From JAZSMJ01 sp045535815 (GTDB lineage Bacteria > Bacillota > Clostridia > Oscillospirales > CAG-272), in contig JAZSMJ010000010.1 in the NCBI GenBank assembly GCA_045535815.1, positions 1 through 64,000 on the forward strand: DNA of 64,000 nucleotides. The letters are read 5' to 3'. The notes under the pieces were generated by a model. That model was not told the origin of the DNA, did not search any database, and saw only the letters and a program-made list of their open reading frames with translations. Positions within the stretch are counted from its first letter, which is position 1. The number at the start of each line of letters is the position of its first letter. Below are positions 54,177 through 63,067 of this stretch, in pieces. A program made the translations under genes and the position numbers.

Positions 54177-54977
54177 ATGAAGAAATTTTTTGTTTTAGCT
54201 TTGGTGATTGCTATGCTGGCACTGAACGTCAGCGCAGTTTCCGAGATTGCTCTTACTTTTTCTACTGACACAGTATGTGATGCAGGTATTTTCCCGGACG
54301 GAGCTACATACAACACGGGTATGACGGCAGAAAACTACGGCGATAAGCTCGGCTTCGGTATGGCATCTGCAGGCGAAACATTCGTTTTCCAGAAGCACCC
54401 CCTTGGTGATGTTCAGATTGAAGGATCCGATTATCCCTGGTGCAGATTGATAGAGGGTAAGGCAGAAGATTATAAGCTTGTTTTCGACCTTTATATCGAC
54501 AACGTTTCTAATATCGACGGTGCAGCAAGCTTTACCAAGCTTTTTGCAGGCGATAACGTAAATCAGGCTATAAGCGGGAACTGGTCTGTTACCTTTGAAA
54601 ATCTCGTAAGCGGTTGGAATACTATTGAGGTTCCGCTCACGAACGATTATTTCACAGGCGAGCTCAATGTTGCGGATCTTGATTCTTTCTATGTTTCCGC
54701 ATTCAACGTAACTTTAACTAATACTGCTGAGATCGTTGCTGCAATTGCAGATGTTAAGCTTGTTTCTGACAATGTTGAAGCAACTGAAGAAACAACGGCT
54801 GAAGAAACAACAGCCGAAGATACAATGTCTGAAGAAACAACGCCCGAAGAAACAACGGCTGAAAAGAAGGAAGAAGCTCCTCAGACAAATGACTCTGTTA
54901 CAGTTGCAGTTGTAGTTGCTCTCATTGCTCTCGCAGTAACGAGTGCTATCGTTTTCAAAAAGAGCAGAGCTGTTTAA
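54177..54977 (+). CDS. Membrane-anchored single beta-sandwich surface protein
   Basis: The 266-residue protein has a signal peptide (MKKFFVLALVIAMLALNVSA). One beta-sandwich-like module follows, to about residue 200 (KLVFDLYIDNVSNIDG..., SGWNTIEVPL, LDSFYVSAFNV), then a Thr/Glu-rich stalk of EETTAEET repeats. It ends with APQTNDS, a hydrophobic helix and KKSRAV. PQTND before a helix and basic tail resembles a variant sortase signal, but LPxTG is not present, so a plain membrane anchor is equally likely. The module matches those of the genes at 55230 and 58338. A carbohydrate-binding role is a guess from module shape. ATG 54177 follows GGAGG. Confidence 0.78.
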   Translation: MKKFFVLALVIAMLALNVSAVSEIALTFSTDTVCDAGIFPDGATYNTGMTAENYGDKLGFGMASAGETFVFQKHPLGDVQIEGSDYPWCRLIEGKAEDYKLVFDLYIDNVSNIDGAASFTKLFAGDNVNQAISGNWSVTFENLVSGWNTIEVPLTNDYFTGELNVADLDSFYVSAFNVTLTNTAEIVAAIADVKLVSDNVEATEETTAEETTAEDTMSEETTPEETTAEKKEEAPQTNDSVTVAVVVALIALAVTSAIVFKKSRAV

Positions 54978-55012
54978 TAGATAATTGTCTCCATTAAAAT
55001 AACAGTAGCGGG

Positions 55013-55060
55013 CAAAAGGCTTCTTCCAATTTAATAATTGGAAGAAGCCTTTTGCTTTTT
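55013..55060 (+). terminator. Long rho-independent terminator
   Basis: The stem GCAAAAGGCTTCTTCCAAT and its complement are followed by TTTTT. The stem is 19 bp long. Confidence 0.92.
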
Positions 55061-55105
55061 ATTATTCTGTTAGAATAATCTTATATATGAATTTTTTGAG
55101 AAGTG

Positions 55106-55133
55106 TTGCAATTTTGAGATAATATAGTATAAT
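55106..55133 (+). promoter_or_regulatory. Sigma-A-type promoter
   Basis: TTGCAA and TATAAT are separated by 16 bp, with a leader of about 95 nt before the start. Confidence 0.65.
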
Positions 55134-55229
55134 AAATCTAACATTCAAATGATAGAAGCCCCCTTCCGTCATTCAATTCGATTTCAGTGCGTAAGCGATG
55201 AAAATAAATATTTTTGTGAGGGCAAAAAA

Positions 55230-56576
55230 ATGAAAAAACTTTTTAAGCTTTTAGCAGTATCAATGATGCTGGCTGTATTGTTTACAATGGCATCGTCAGC
55301 TTATATTCTTATTGAGAACTGCGATACCTATCAGCATGACGACACACCCGAGTGGGCAGGAACGTTTGCAGAGCTCTCAACAGATAATCCCCCCGAAGGC
55401 ACGGGATATATCTATGCGCCCTATTCCGGCGGTCTTATGATTCTTGCAAAGGGCTTCAGAGATCCCTTCGATCTCTCAGAGTATACCGACGGTTATTTTA
55501 TACTCGATATCTACGTTGAAGACGTTTCTTCTATCAGCAGCGGATATATCGAAATGTATACCGACAACCAGACAACAGGCTGGAATATCCTTGAATACGT
55601 TACCGAAAACGGCTGGAATAAGGTTGCCGTTAAAATGTCTGAGGGAACACCTCTTTCAGGCGGTGGATTTGACTGTGCAGAGTTTACTTCTACGAGAATT
55701 TTTGCATATACCAACAATGCAGAAAACGTACTCGCAGTTGATAATCTCGGTATAGGTATGTCCCCTGATAAGATAGACATTGTTATAGATAACTGTGATC
55801 TTCTTGTTGAGGAATCTGACTTTACAGGAAACTCATGGGCTGCAGAGGGCGCTCTTACCGTAGAGGAATTCGGAGAGGATGCTGCAAAAGAGGGCGCAGG
55901 AAGTATTTATGAGATCGATAAGGCTACGGTTATCGTAGGCGTTGAGCTCGAAGAAGCTATAGACCTTACAGCTTTTGATCCCGAGGATACGTATCTTACC
56001 TTCTGGTTCTACATAAGCGATGCTTACGGCACAAATCTTGCAGGTAACGTCGAGCTCGGAAGCACGGGTCTTTCACTTGAGGAATCGAGCCACTGGAGCA
56101 TGACAGAGCTTTCTTATATGCAGGACGGCTGGAACCCCGTTTCACTCCGTATAGCAGACCTTCTTCCCAACCAGGTTGCCGTAGATCTTTCACACGTTGA
56201 CGCATTCAGAATCTATGACTTCGTAGTATCGGGTGAAGAGGTTGAATTCCGTGTTGACCAGCTTGGCTTCGCTTCTTATGCAGAAGCAGTAGAGCTTGGC
56301 TTTATAGAGTCTGAAGAGGTTACTGAAGAAGTAACCGAGGAGGTAACCGAGGAAGCTACTGAAGAACTTACCGAAGAGGCTACAGCGGAAGTAACCGAAG
56401 AGGTAACTGAGGAAGCAACGGAAGAAGTAACAGAAGAAGCAACAGAAAAAGCTGAAGGCACAGCAGAGCCCGTTACAGAAGAAGACTCTAATATGGGTCT
56501 CATCATCGGTATAGTTATAGCAGCAGTAGTAGTTGTTATCGTTGTTATAGTTATAGTGGCTAAAAAGAAGAAATAA
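55230..56576 (+). CDS. Membrane-anchored tandem beta-sandwich protein with Thr/Glu stalk, copy 1
   Basis: The 448-residue protein has a signal peptide ending near ASSAYIL and two beta-sandwich-like modules (about 25-175 and 180-365), each with the pattern D-G-Y-F/Y...I-Y-V-x-D, G-W-N and V-D-x-x-G. A stalk of repeated TEEVTEEATEE units, the segment EEDSNMGLIIG, a single hydrophobic helix and a KKKK tail follow. It is a paralogue of the gene at 58338, and its last codons are almost identical there at the DNA level. It is probably a surface-displayed carbohydrate-binding or adhesion protein; no enzyme motif is seen. Start 55230 follows GAGGG; the longer frame from 55149 lacks a signal peptide. 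Confidence 0.8.
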   Translation: MKKLFKLLAVSMMLAVLFTMASSAYILIENCDTYQHDDTPEWAGTFAELSTDNPPEGTGYIYAPYSGGLMILAKGFRDPFDLSEYTDGYFILDIYVEDVSSISSGYIEMYTDNQTTGWNILEYVTENGWNKVAVKMSEGTPLSGGGFDCAEFTSTRIFAYTNNAENVLAVDNLGIGMSPDKIDIVIDNCDLLVEESDFTGNSWAAEGALTVEEFGEDAAKEGAGSIYEIDKATVIVGVELEEAIDLTAFDPEDTYLTFWFYISDAYGTNLAGNVELGSTGLSLEESSHWSMTELSYMQDGWNPVSLRIADLLPNQVAVDLSHVDAFRIYDFVVSGEEVEFRVDQLGFASYAEAVELGFIESEEVTEEVTEEVTEEATEELTEEATAEVTEEVTEEATEEVTEEATEKAEGTAEPVTEEDSNMGLIIGIVIAAVVVVIVVIVIVAKKKK

Positions 56577-56602
56577 GTTCATATTTTTTCCAAAATGATA
56601 AT

Positions 56603-56638
56603 CAGAAAGCGGCAGCACTTTTGTGTGGTCGCTTTTTG
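56603..56638 (+). terminator. Probable terminator
   Basis: An imperfect stem AAAGCGGCAGCAC / GTGTGGTCGCTTT is followed by TTTT. Confidence 0.6.
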
Positions 56639-56663
56639 CTTGTATATCAAATATTAACTTATG

Positions 56664-56692
56664 TTGACATATATGCGATCATCCTTTATAAT
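56664..56692 (+). promoter_or_regulatory. Consensus sigma-A promoter
   Basis: TTGACA and TATAAT are separated by exactly 17 bp, 42 bp before a three-gene unit. Confidence 0.9.
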
Positions 56693-56734
56693 ACAATTGT
56701 AAGAATTTAAACTTTCGAGAAAAGGAGTATTTTT

Positions 56735-56983
56735 ATGCTACTATACGTTATAGACGCACTCTTTTATCTTATACCCATAGGAGCAATAGTGTTTTTCTGC
56801 GTCAGTCTGATACGTTTCATTTCCGCACGCCGCAAAAACAAACGAATACCGGGAAGCTACTCTGAAAAACAAATGATGACTCGATTTATATTGATGATCG
56901 TATCTTCGGTAATCGTAGGAATTATGTTAGTGTCGGCGATTGCTCTCGTGCTTCTTTTGTTTGCTGCTCTGGCATATATGTGA
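56735..56983 (+). CDS. Small two-helix membrane protein (82 aa)
   Basis: The 82-residue protein has two strongly hydrophobic helices (about 5-27 and 50-80) joined by a basic loop (ARRKNKRIPGSYSEKQ). No family is recognised. AAAGGAG precedes the ATG and a consensus promoter lies just upstream. It is followed at 8 bp by another tiny membrane peptide and then by a PstS-like protein, so the three are probably one operon. A role as an accessory or regulatory membrane peptide is speculative. Confidence 0.75.
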   Translation: MLLYVIDALFYLIPIGAIVFFCVSLIRFISARRKNKRIPGSYSEKQMMTRFILMIVSSVIVGIMLVSAIALVLLLFAALAYM

Positions 56984-56991
56984 GGTTCAAT

Positions 56992-57132
56992 ATGAAAGAC
57001 CGTGTTTTTGTAAAGCTTCTTTTCATAGTGCTGGCAATATGCGCTGTTGCGACCGTTGCTCATCTTATTTATGTGTTGTACGCATATCAGCATTGCTCCA
57101 TTATATATTTTGTGGGGAAGGAGCTGTGGTGA
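56992..57132 (+). CDS. 46-residue membrane peptide
   Basis: The frame starts MKDRVFVKLLFIVLAICA and ends GKELW. It has one hydrophobic helix and a basic N-terminus. GAGG overlaps the stop of the previous gene and spaces well to the ATG, and the stop is one base before the GTG of the next gene. That tight packing with both neighbours is the main support for it being real; homology is unknown. Confidence 0.6.
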   Translation: MKDRVFVKLLFIVLAICAVATVAHLIYVLYAYQHCSIIYFVGKELW

Positions 57133-57133
57133 T

Positions 57134-58123
57134 GTGAGTAAGACTTTAAAGCAGATAACGTCACTTGCCGCTATTATTACCGTGTTTGCGTTGTTTAACG
57201 TCTGTATGTATTTTCTATTAACGGTAAAGCTTTCCAATAATTTCAGTGATACGTCACAGTCAAAAATGATAGATGTTGAACGCTATCTTCCGCATGAAGA
57301 GGCTTCCGATCTTGCAAGTGTAGAATGCTCACTTAAGTTGACGGAGGATCTTCCCGTTTTAGACGGTGCCGCTGCACTCGTTCCGGTATATGCCGCAATA
57401 ATTGATAACGTATATCCAAAAGGGTCGGTCACATATGAGGGCGGACAATTTTCAGACGATAACTTTTACGGTGAAAATTTTGCCGAGGACAGCAAGATGC
57501 AGTATAAAAATACAGTCCGTGGATACCGTGCAATAGTTGACGGCGAAACCGACATTCTTTTTTGCGCTGCTCCGTCTGAAGAACAGAAGCAGTATGCGTC
57601 GGATAATGACGTGGAGCTTGTATACGTTCCGGTTGGGCTTGAAGCCTTTGTGTTCTTTGTGAATGAAAATAATCCGGTGGATAGTCTTACGGTTGAGCAG
57701 GTCCGTTCAATTTATGCCGGTGAATATACAAACTGGTCTGCGGTCGGCGGAGCTAACCGCACGATAAATCCATTGACTAGACTAAAAGGAAGCGGAAGTC
57801 AGTCTGCGATGGATGCTTTTATGGGGGACCTGACCATCGCCAGAAAATCCCCATTTGCCATAACAGGAGCATCTATCGGCTATTCTTTCCGATATTATAT
57901 GGACGGAATAGTAAAAAACAACTCGGTCAAAATGCTTTCGCTGAACGGGGTTTATCCCGATGCCGAGAATATCCGTAACGGAAGTTATCCTATTGTTGCA
58001 AGGTTTTATGCTATCTACCGAGCAGACAATCCTAATGAAAATATCAAGTTACTGATAGATTGGTTATTGTCAGATGAGGGACAGACTCTGATTGAGGAGA
58101 GCGGTTACATAAGAATAAATTAA
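57134..58123 (+). CDS. Membrane-anchored PstS-like substrate-binding protein
   Basis: Starting at GTG 57134 (AAGGAG about 12 bp upstream) the product is 329 residues. A single N-terminal helix (ITSLAAIITVFALFNVCMYFLLTV) anchors it. The rest reads as a PstS-type periplasmic-binding fold: FCAAPSEEQKQYA, VYVPVGLEAFVFFVNENNPVDSLTVEQVRSIYAGEYTNW, LKGSGSQSAMDAFMG and LLIDWLLSDEGQTLIEESGYIRI. Family members bind phosphate or serve as sensors. No lipobox Cys is present and no pst transport genes are nearby, so a sensing or accessory role is possible. The frame is open upstream to 57047, but that part overlaps the small peptide gene. Confidence 0.83.
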   Translation: MSKTLKQITSLAAIITVFALFNVCMYFLLTVKLSNNFSDTSQSKMIDVERYLPHEEASDLASVECSLKLTEDLPVLDGAAALVPVYAAIIDNVYPKGSVTYEGGQFSDDNFYGENFAEDSKMQYKNTVRGYRAIVDGETDILFCAAPSEEQKQYASDNDVELVYVPVGLEAFVFFVNENNPVDSLTVEQVRSIYAGEYTNWSAVGGANRTINPLTRLKGSGSQSAMDAFMGDLTIARKSPFAITGASIGYSFRYYMDGIVKNNSVKMLSLNGVYPDAENIRNGSYPIVARFYAIYRADNPNENIKLLIDWLLSDEGQTLIEESGYIRIN

Positions 58124-58125
58124 TA

Positions 58126-58158
58126 AAAAAGCAATTCGGTCAAACGGATCGCTTTTTT
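58126..58158 (+). terminator. Rho-independent terminator
   Basis: AAAAAAGC...ATTCG pairs with CGGAT...GCTTTTTT, followed by more T. Confidence 0.8.
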
Positions 58159-58277
58159 GCTAATGAATCATACAAACGAAAAGGAGATAAAATTATTCAA
58201 ACAAACGTATGAGCGATATTGATAAATTGACGTGTGATTTTTTGATGTTATTGCACATTTATTTTTGTTATATGATG

Positions 58278-58286
58278 TGATATAAT
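58278..58286 (+). promoter_or_regulatory. Extended -10 promoter
   Basis: TGATATAAT has the TG extension, 52 bp before the next start. No clear -35 is present. Confidence 0.45.
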
Positions 58287-58337
58287 GATGCTGTTAACAA
58301 ATGAGCTTTGAAATGGCTCAGAAAAGGAGAAAGTAAA

Positions 58338-59765
58338 ATGAAAAAGTTTTTATCTATTGCAGCTTTGGTAATGGCGGCGGTTATGCTGCTTACCGTTACG
58401 TCATCAGCGTATATTCTGATCGACAGCCTTGACGATGCAAAGCACAATAATGCACGCAGATGGGTAGGTACATACATCGAAGCGTGCGAGGACGATCCTA
58501 CGGAGGGTGATGCGTACATTCAGACAAAGACTGTTGGCGGACACTCATTTATCTTTAAGTCTATCCCTGCAGCAGATCTTTCCGAATATACTGACGGATA
58601 CTACATATTTGACTTCTACGTTGAAGACCGTGCGTCTCTTACCGCAGGTGCTATCGACCTTTATACCGGAGAAGCTATCACGACCTTTAATCTTCTTGAT
58701 TATCTCTATCAGGACGGCTGGAATCATATCAGCGCTAAGTTTACAGACGGTACTCCCGTTGTTGACGGCGGCGTTGACTATGCAGAGATCACCTCTATCA
58801 GATGGTATATCTATACAACAAACAACGATAATATAATCGGTGTTGACAACGTAGGTGTAGGACGTTACGAGGACGAGCGCGAAATAATGATCGAAAGCTG
58901 TGAATCCGTTGTTGAGGAGTCCGATTTTACCGGTAACTCATGGGGCGGATGGCCTATGCATCTTGATGAAGAGGGCAAGGCTTACTATATAGATGAAGAC
59001 GATAACGGCGATGAAGTAATAGTATATCTTGAGGATCAGACCGATGCTATCAAGGAAGGAACCGGTTGTATCTTCAATATTCAGGACGTTAACTTCTTCT
59101 TTGACTGTGATTTTGCAGAGCCTGTTGACATAAGCGACGAGGATTGGGACGAATACTACTTTATGTTCTGGCTGTATCTCAGCGATCCTTACGGCACCGG
59201 TCTTAACGGAGCAGTTATTCTTTCCAGTTCGGGAGTCGGTATGGAGGAATCTGTTTCCTGGTCGTTTGCTAATCTTGCAGAAGAGCTCGTTGAGCCCGGT
59301 TGGATACCGGTCGTCATACCGATGTCAGAGTTCGGACCTAACGGTACAAACTATGATATAGATCCTTCAAACGTTAACTTTATAAGATTTTGGGACTCTA
59401 TAGTTGCGGGAGAGGACGTTGAAATGCGTCTTGACCATGTTGCATTCGGTACGTACGAGGATGCAGTTGAATACGGATTTATCGTTGAAGAGGAAGCAAC
59501 GGAAGAGGTAACGGAAGAGGTTACCGAAGAAGCAACCGAAGAGATTACCGAAGAAGCTACAGAAGAGGTTACAGCGGAAGTAACCGAAGAGGTAACTGAG
59601 GAAGCTACCGAGGAAGCAACGGAAGAAGCTACGGAAGAAGCTACGGAAGATTTAGTAGCTCCCATAGAAGAAGACTCTAATATGGGTCTCATCATCGGTA
59701 TAGCTGTAGCAGCAGTAGTAATTGTTATTGCTATCATCGCTTTCGTTGTTAAAAAGAAGAAATAA
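58338..59765 (+). CDS. Membrane-anchored tandem beta-sandwich protein with Thr/Glu stalk, copy 2
   Basis: The 475-residue paralogue of the gene at 55230 has a signal peptide ending near VTSSAYIL, two beta-sandwich-like modules (about 25-175 and 185-390), a longer EEVTEEATEE stalk, the same EEDSNMGLIIG segment, one hydrophobic helix and KKKK. The second module carries an extra acidic insertion (YIDEDDNGDEVIVYLEDQ). It has its own promoter and a terminator. A surface-binding role is inferred; I cannot name a family. ATG 58338 follows AAAGGAG; the in-frame ATG at 58308 lacks a ribosome site. Confidence 0.8.
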   Translation: MKKFLSIAALVMAAVMLLTVTSSAYILIDSLDDAKHNNARRWVGTYIEACEDDPTEGDAYIQTKTVGGHSFIFKSIPAADLSEYTDGYYIFDFYVEDRASLTAGAIDLYTGEAITTFNLLDYLYQDGWNHISAKFTDGTPVVDGGVDYAEITSIRWYIYTTNNDNIIGVDNVGVGRYEDEREIMIESCESVVEESDFTGNSWGGWPMHLDEEGKAYYIDEDDNGDEVIVYLEDQTDAIKEGTGCIFNIQDVNFFFDCDFAEPVDISDEDWDEYYFMFWLYLSDPYGTGLNGAVILSSSGVGMEESVSWSFANLAEELVEPGWIPVVIPMSEFGPNGTNYDIDPSNVNFIRFWDSIVAGEDVEMRLDHVAFGTYEDAVEYGFIVEEEATEEVTEEVTEEATEEITEEATEEVTAEVTEEVTEEATEEATEEATEEATEDLVAPIEEDSNMGLIIGIAVAAVVIVIAIIAFVVKKKK

Positions 59766-59794
59766 GTGATTGTCTCCAAAACAATTATCTTGCG

Positions 59795-59826
59795 CAGGTG
59801 GCAAAAAATTGCCATCTGCGTTTTTC
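59795..59826 (+). terminator. Strong terminator just upstream of the GH32 gene
   Basis: The stem CGCAGGTGGCAA / TTGCCATCTGCG is followed by TTTTT. It ends only about 15 bp before the GH32 start, so GH32 expression would need read-through of it. Confidence 0.88.
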
Positions 59827-59841
59827 ATTATAGGAGGTATT

Positions 59842-61328
59842 ATGGAAGATAGAAGATCAAAGCTGACGGTCGTAGAGTGGCCGAATGAAAAAGAAGAACA
59901 GATAAAAGCGCTTGAGAATAGTGCACAGCTTGAAGAATTCAGAAGCTACAGAAAGGGTATAAAAAACCACAGATATACCCCCGAATACCATTTTCACGCT
60001 CCTTACGGTCCTATAAACGATCCAAACGGCTTTTGCTTCTACAAGGGAAATTACCACCTCTTTTATCAGCAGTATCCGACACCCGACCCACGTCAGCATT
60101 GGGGTCATGCAATAAGTACAGACCTCGTTAGCTGGAAGGACCTTCCGACAGCCATATTTCCCGGGCCGGAAAATATGGTGTTCAGCGGAACAGTTCTTGT
60201 GGAGGATGAACGTGCTATCGCCTGCTATTTTGGCGTTGATATGGGTATTATGGTCGCAGTATCCTCAGATCCGCTTTTGCTTAATTGGGAAAAGCTTACC
60301 GGAGATGCAGTAATAAAGCCGAATCCCAAGCTTCCATATAGGGTATACGACCCCTGTCTGTATAAAGAAAACGGAAGATATTATATCCTTTCGGGAGTTA
60401 CCAGAGATACCGAATACGGACACAGAGTCGCAATAGATCAGTTTTGCTCTGATGACCTTATAAATTGGGAATGGATAGGTGAATTTATAGATTCCGATCC
60501 ATTCCACGCTCCAAACGATGACGGTGCCTGTCCTTATTTTATAAAGACTGAGCAGGATAAGGGTATCGTATTTAACTTCAGCCATAAGACCGGACCTCAC
60601 ATTCTCACCGGAAAATATGATAATGCATCGCATAAGTTTACACCTTTGGGACACGCTAAGCTTTCCTGTGAAACTCCGGGAACCGGAAGCCTTCATGCTC
60701 CGTCTGCATTCAGTGACGGCAAGGGCGGAGCGTACTGCATATTTAACTGGACGGATTCCAAGTGGGCGGACGGAAAACACCCGAGAGTGGGGGGATGACT
60801 ATGGTTTATGACGTCACGGTAAACGGTGACGGAAAGCCTGTGCTATCCCTTCCTCCTCAGACAGACAGTCTCAGAGGAGAACTCCTTTACGACAGTACAC
60901 TTGAAATAAATGCAGGAGATAAGATCGAGATACCTGCAAGAGGAAAGATGCTTGATATTTCCTTGAAGGCAGACCTTTCGGGTTCCAAGGGAATAGAAAT
61001 AGACGTTTTAACATCCGAAAAAGAAAAAACGAAAATAACGTGGCTCAAGAGAAACTATCTTACCATAGATACGTCCGCTTCTTCTCTCGATCCTTTTGAT
61101 TTCAGCAGATGTCCTGAAACGGTATTTGCACCGACCGATCAGCTCGGATACGGAGAGATCCGCATACTTTTGGATAATTGCACAGTTGAGGTCTTGGTGA
61201 ACGGAGTACTTGCGTTCAGCACGGCATACCCTACTCTCGATGAAAGTGACAGAATTTTTATTTCCTCACTTGGCGGAACTGCTCGCATAAGGGAATGTAA
61301 GATCTGGAAAATGAAAAGTATATATTAA
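59842..61328 (+). pseudogene. GH32-type fructan hydrolase, frameshifted
   Basis: The first frame (59842-60798) encodes the five-bladed GH32 domain, with the nucleophile motif NDPNG in GPINDPNGF, YHLFYQQYP, WGHAISTDLVSW and FSGT. A second frame (used from about 60790 to 61328) encodes the C-terminal beta-sandwich (DNCTVEVLVNGVLAFST). The two join at a run of six G at about 60790, where one more G would restore a single enzyme of about 495 residues, the usual size. It is thus either a pseudogene or a sequencing/assembly error in the homopolymer. Independently, the ECP acid/base motif reads GACP, so the catalytic Glu is absent, and the R of the RDP motif reads Y (VYDPCL). GAGG precedes the start. 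Confidence 0.85.
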
Positions 61329-61370
61329 AAATAATGCGACCTGCAAAATGCAGGTCGCATTATTTTTATT
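61329..61370. terminator. Bidirectional terminator
   Basis: A near-perfect stem ATAATGCGACCTGCA and its complement has A and T tracts at either side. It serves the GH32 gene and the convergent cotJC fragment. Confidence 0.9.
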
Positions 61371-61926
61371 TGTCGTGATGGGTGTCTGAATTATCTCTGC
61401 AAAGGTTACAGCCGTTGTTTTGGGAGATGTTTCTTTCTCTTCGGGGCTGATAGCCGGTTCTCGTCTGCATACGCATGCCTGACGGCTTATCAAAAGCAGG
61501 ATTGTATGCATAGAAGTTAGACTTGTTATCAAAGCTGTCCTGAGCTATGGCGAGCGCCTCGGAAAATCTCTGATAGTGCACGACCTCTCTTGCACGCAGG
61601 AATTTAAGGGGCTCACGCACGTCGTAATCGTCCGCTAAGCGAATGAGATTGTCGTAGGTCGTTCTTGCCTTTTGCTCTGCGGCGAGGTCTTCGTGTATAT
61701 CGGTAAATACGTCTCCCTTGGATGCAAAGCAAAATGCATTGAAGGGCGCTCCGCTTGCCGCCTGAGTGTAAACTCCGGTGGTGTGATCGGCAAAGTAGGT
61801 GTCGAATCCGCTCTTCTTTATCTCATCCATAGAGAGATTGCGGGTCAGCTGATAAAGCATTGCGCCAACAATTTCAAGATGCGCCAGCTCTTCAGTACCT
61901 GTTCCCGATGCCAAATGACTTGTCAA
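61366..61926 (-). pseudogene. cotJC: CotJC manganese-catalase-like spore protein, N-terminal part missing
   Basis: The minus-strand frame encodes the C-terminal two thirds of a CotJC-type protein: GTEELAHLEIVGAM, LTRNLSMDEIKKSGFD, HEDLAAEQKARTTYDN and REVVHYQRF. These supply most of the manganese ligands expected in the family (Glu and His of EELAH, Glu of AAEQ, His of VVHYQ). The usual first 80 or so residues, which carry another Glu ligand, are absent. The homology stops at about 61899, exactly where the C-terminal codons of a recombinase gene overlap it. The frame is closed by a stop just upstream, so no full protein can be made from this locus as it stands. The missing part may lie beyond the right edge. 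Confidence 0.85.
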
Positions 61927-63067
61927 AGCAAAGCTCTATATCATACGGATATGAGTTGAATTTAACGGTGAGAGACTCACCGTCTGTTACTATAGATGAG
62001 ATAAGCTCTCTGTAAAATGCGTCGTCCCACAAACCGTCAAGTATAGCTTTTGACGAGATGAGCGTATCTTTATCTTTTTGGCATAGCTTTGAGAAGCTTC
62101 TTTGCACCTTTTCTCTGTCGATATCAATTGCTTGAAAGGCGTAAAGCACCGCATCTTGCAGCTTTTTTTCACTTATACTTACCGCACCGCAACCGATTTT
62201 CGAGTTTTTAACTGCATTTGCACACCGCCACGAGCGTGAGATGTTGCCGTTCTTTTGCTTTCGGCTTCTGGCAACGAAACGGCTGCCGCACAAAGTGCAG
62301 ACTATCTTGCCCGAAAAGCAGTGCTGCGAAGAATATCTCTGCTCTCTGGTGCATCTTTCCTTCATTATTGATCGTGCCAGCTCAAAGGTCTTACGGCTTA
62401 TTATCGGCGGATGGTGATCCTTCAGATATACCGTTTTGTCGGGTGGAGATATCTCTCTTTTGTGTGTAAGATGGTCGGAGGTGAAGCTCTTGCCCTGATT
62501 CAGATCTCCGCAGTATTTTTCGTTTTTAAGTATTCGTAAAATACCGGTGTGCGACCATTCCTTCATATGAGGCGGAAGGGGGATCTTCTCTGAATTAAGC
62601 GTGTTTGCAATAGTGCGAGCCCCACGTCCGAGGGAAACGTATTCGTGAAAAATTCGTCTTACGGTATCTGCATATTCGTTTGGAATGAGCCGACCTTTCT
62701 TCAGCGTGTAGCCTATTATATGCGAGCCGAAAACTATCCCCTTTTCCATCTGCCGTGCCTGTCCCCATTTTACCCGCTCTGACGTGCGTCGGCTCTCCTC
62801 CTGTGCTATGGATGAGATTATCGCAAGCCTTAGCTCAGAGTCTGAATCAAGTGTGTTTATTCCGTCGTTCATAAATATAACGCCTATCCCAAGCCCTCTT
62901 AGATATCTCGTGTAAAATATACTGTCAAGGGTATTTCTCGCAAAACGGCTTATCTCCTTTGTGACTATCAGATCAAAGCATCCGCTTGACGCATCTCTTA
63001 TCATTTGATTGAATGCGGCTCGCTTTTTGACCCCCGTACCGCTTAGCCCCTCGTCAGCCGCTGTCAA
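61892..63067 (-). pseudogene. Serine recombinase lacking its N-terminal catalytic segment
   Basis: The 391-residue frame reads as a large serine recombinase from ADEGLSGTGVKKR onward, with KEISRFARNTLD and SIAQEESRRTSERVKWG. The recombinase domain, a zinc-ribbon (CTLCGSRF... and RCANAVKNSKIGCG) and a C-terminal part follow. The normal first 60 or so residues, including the catalytic Ser, are missing; the frame hits a stop about 36 bp upstream. The C-terminus overlaps the cotJC reading frame by about 35 bp. The gene appears to have been cut at its 5' side by insertion of the neighbouring element, and its 3' end lies at the cotJC junction. Confidence 0.82.

Noticed and set aside
54870..54977. 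Sortase (LPxTG) anchor on the 266-residue surface protein
   Set aside because: Only APQTND precedes the helix; LPxTG is absent and no sortase gene is in the window. It is kept as a possibility in the gene entry, not as a call.
58209..58277. 22-codon frame upstream of the second stalked protein
   Set aside because: The only ribosome-like site (AAGGAG) is far too distant, and the frame overlaps the promoter region.
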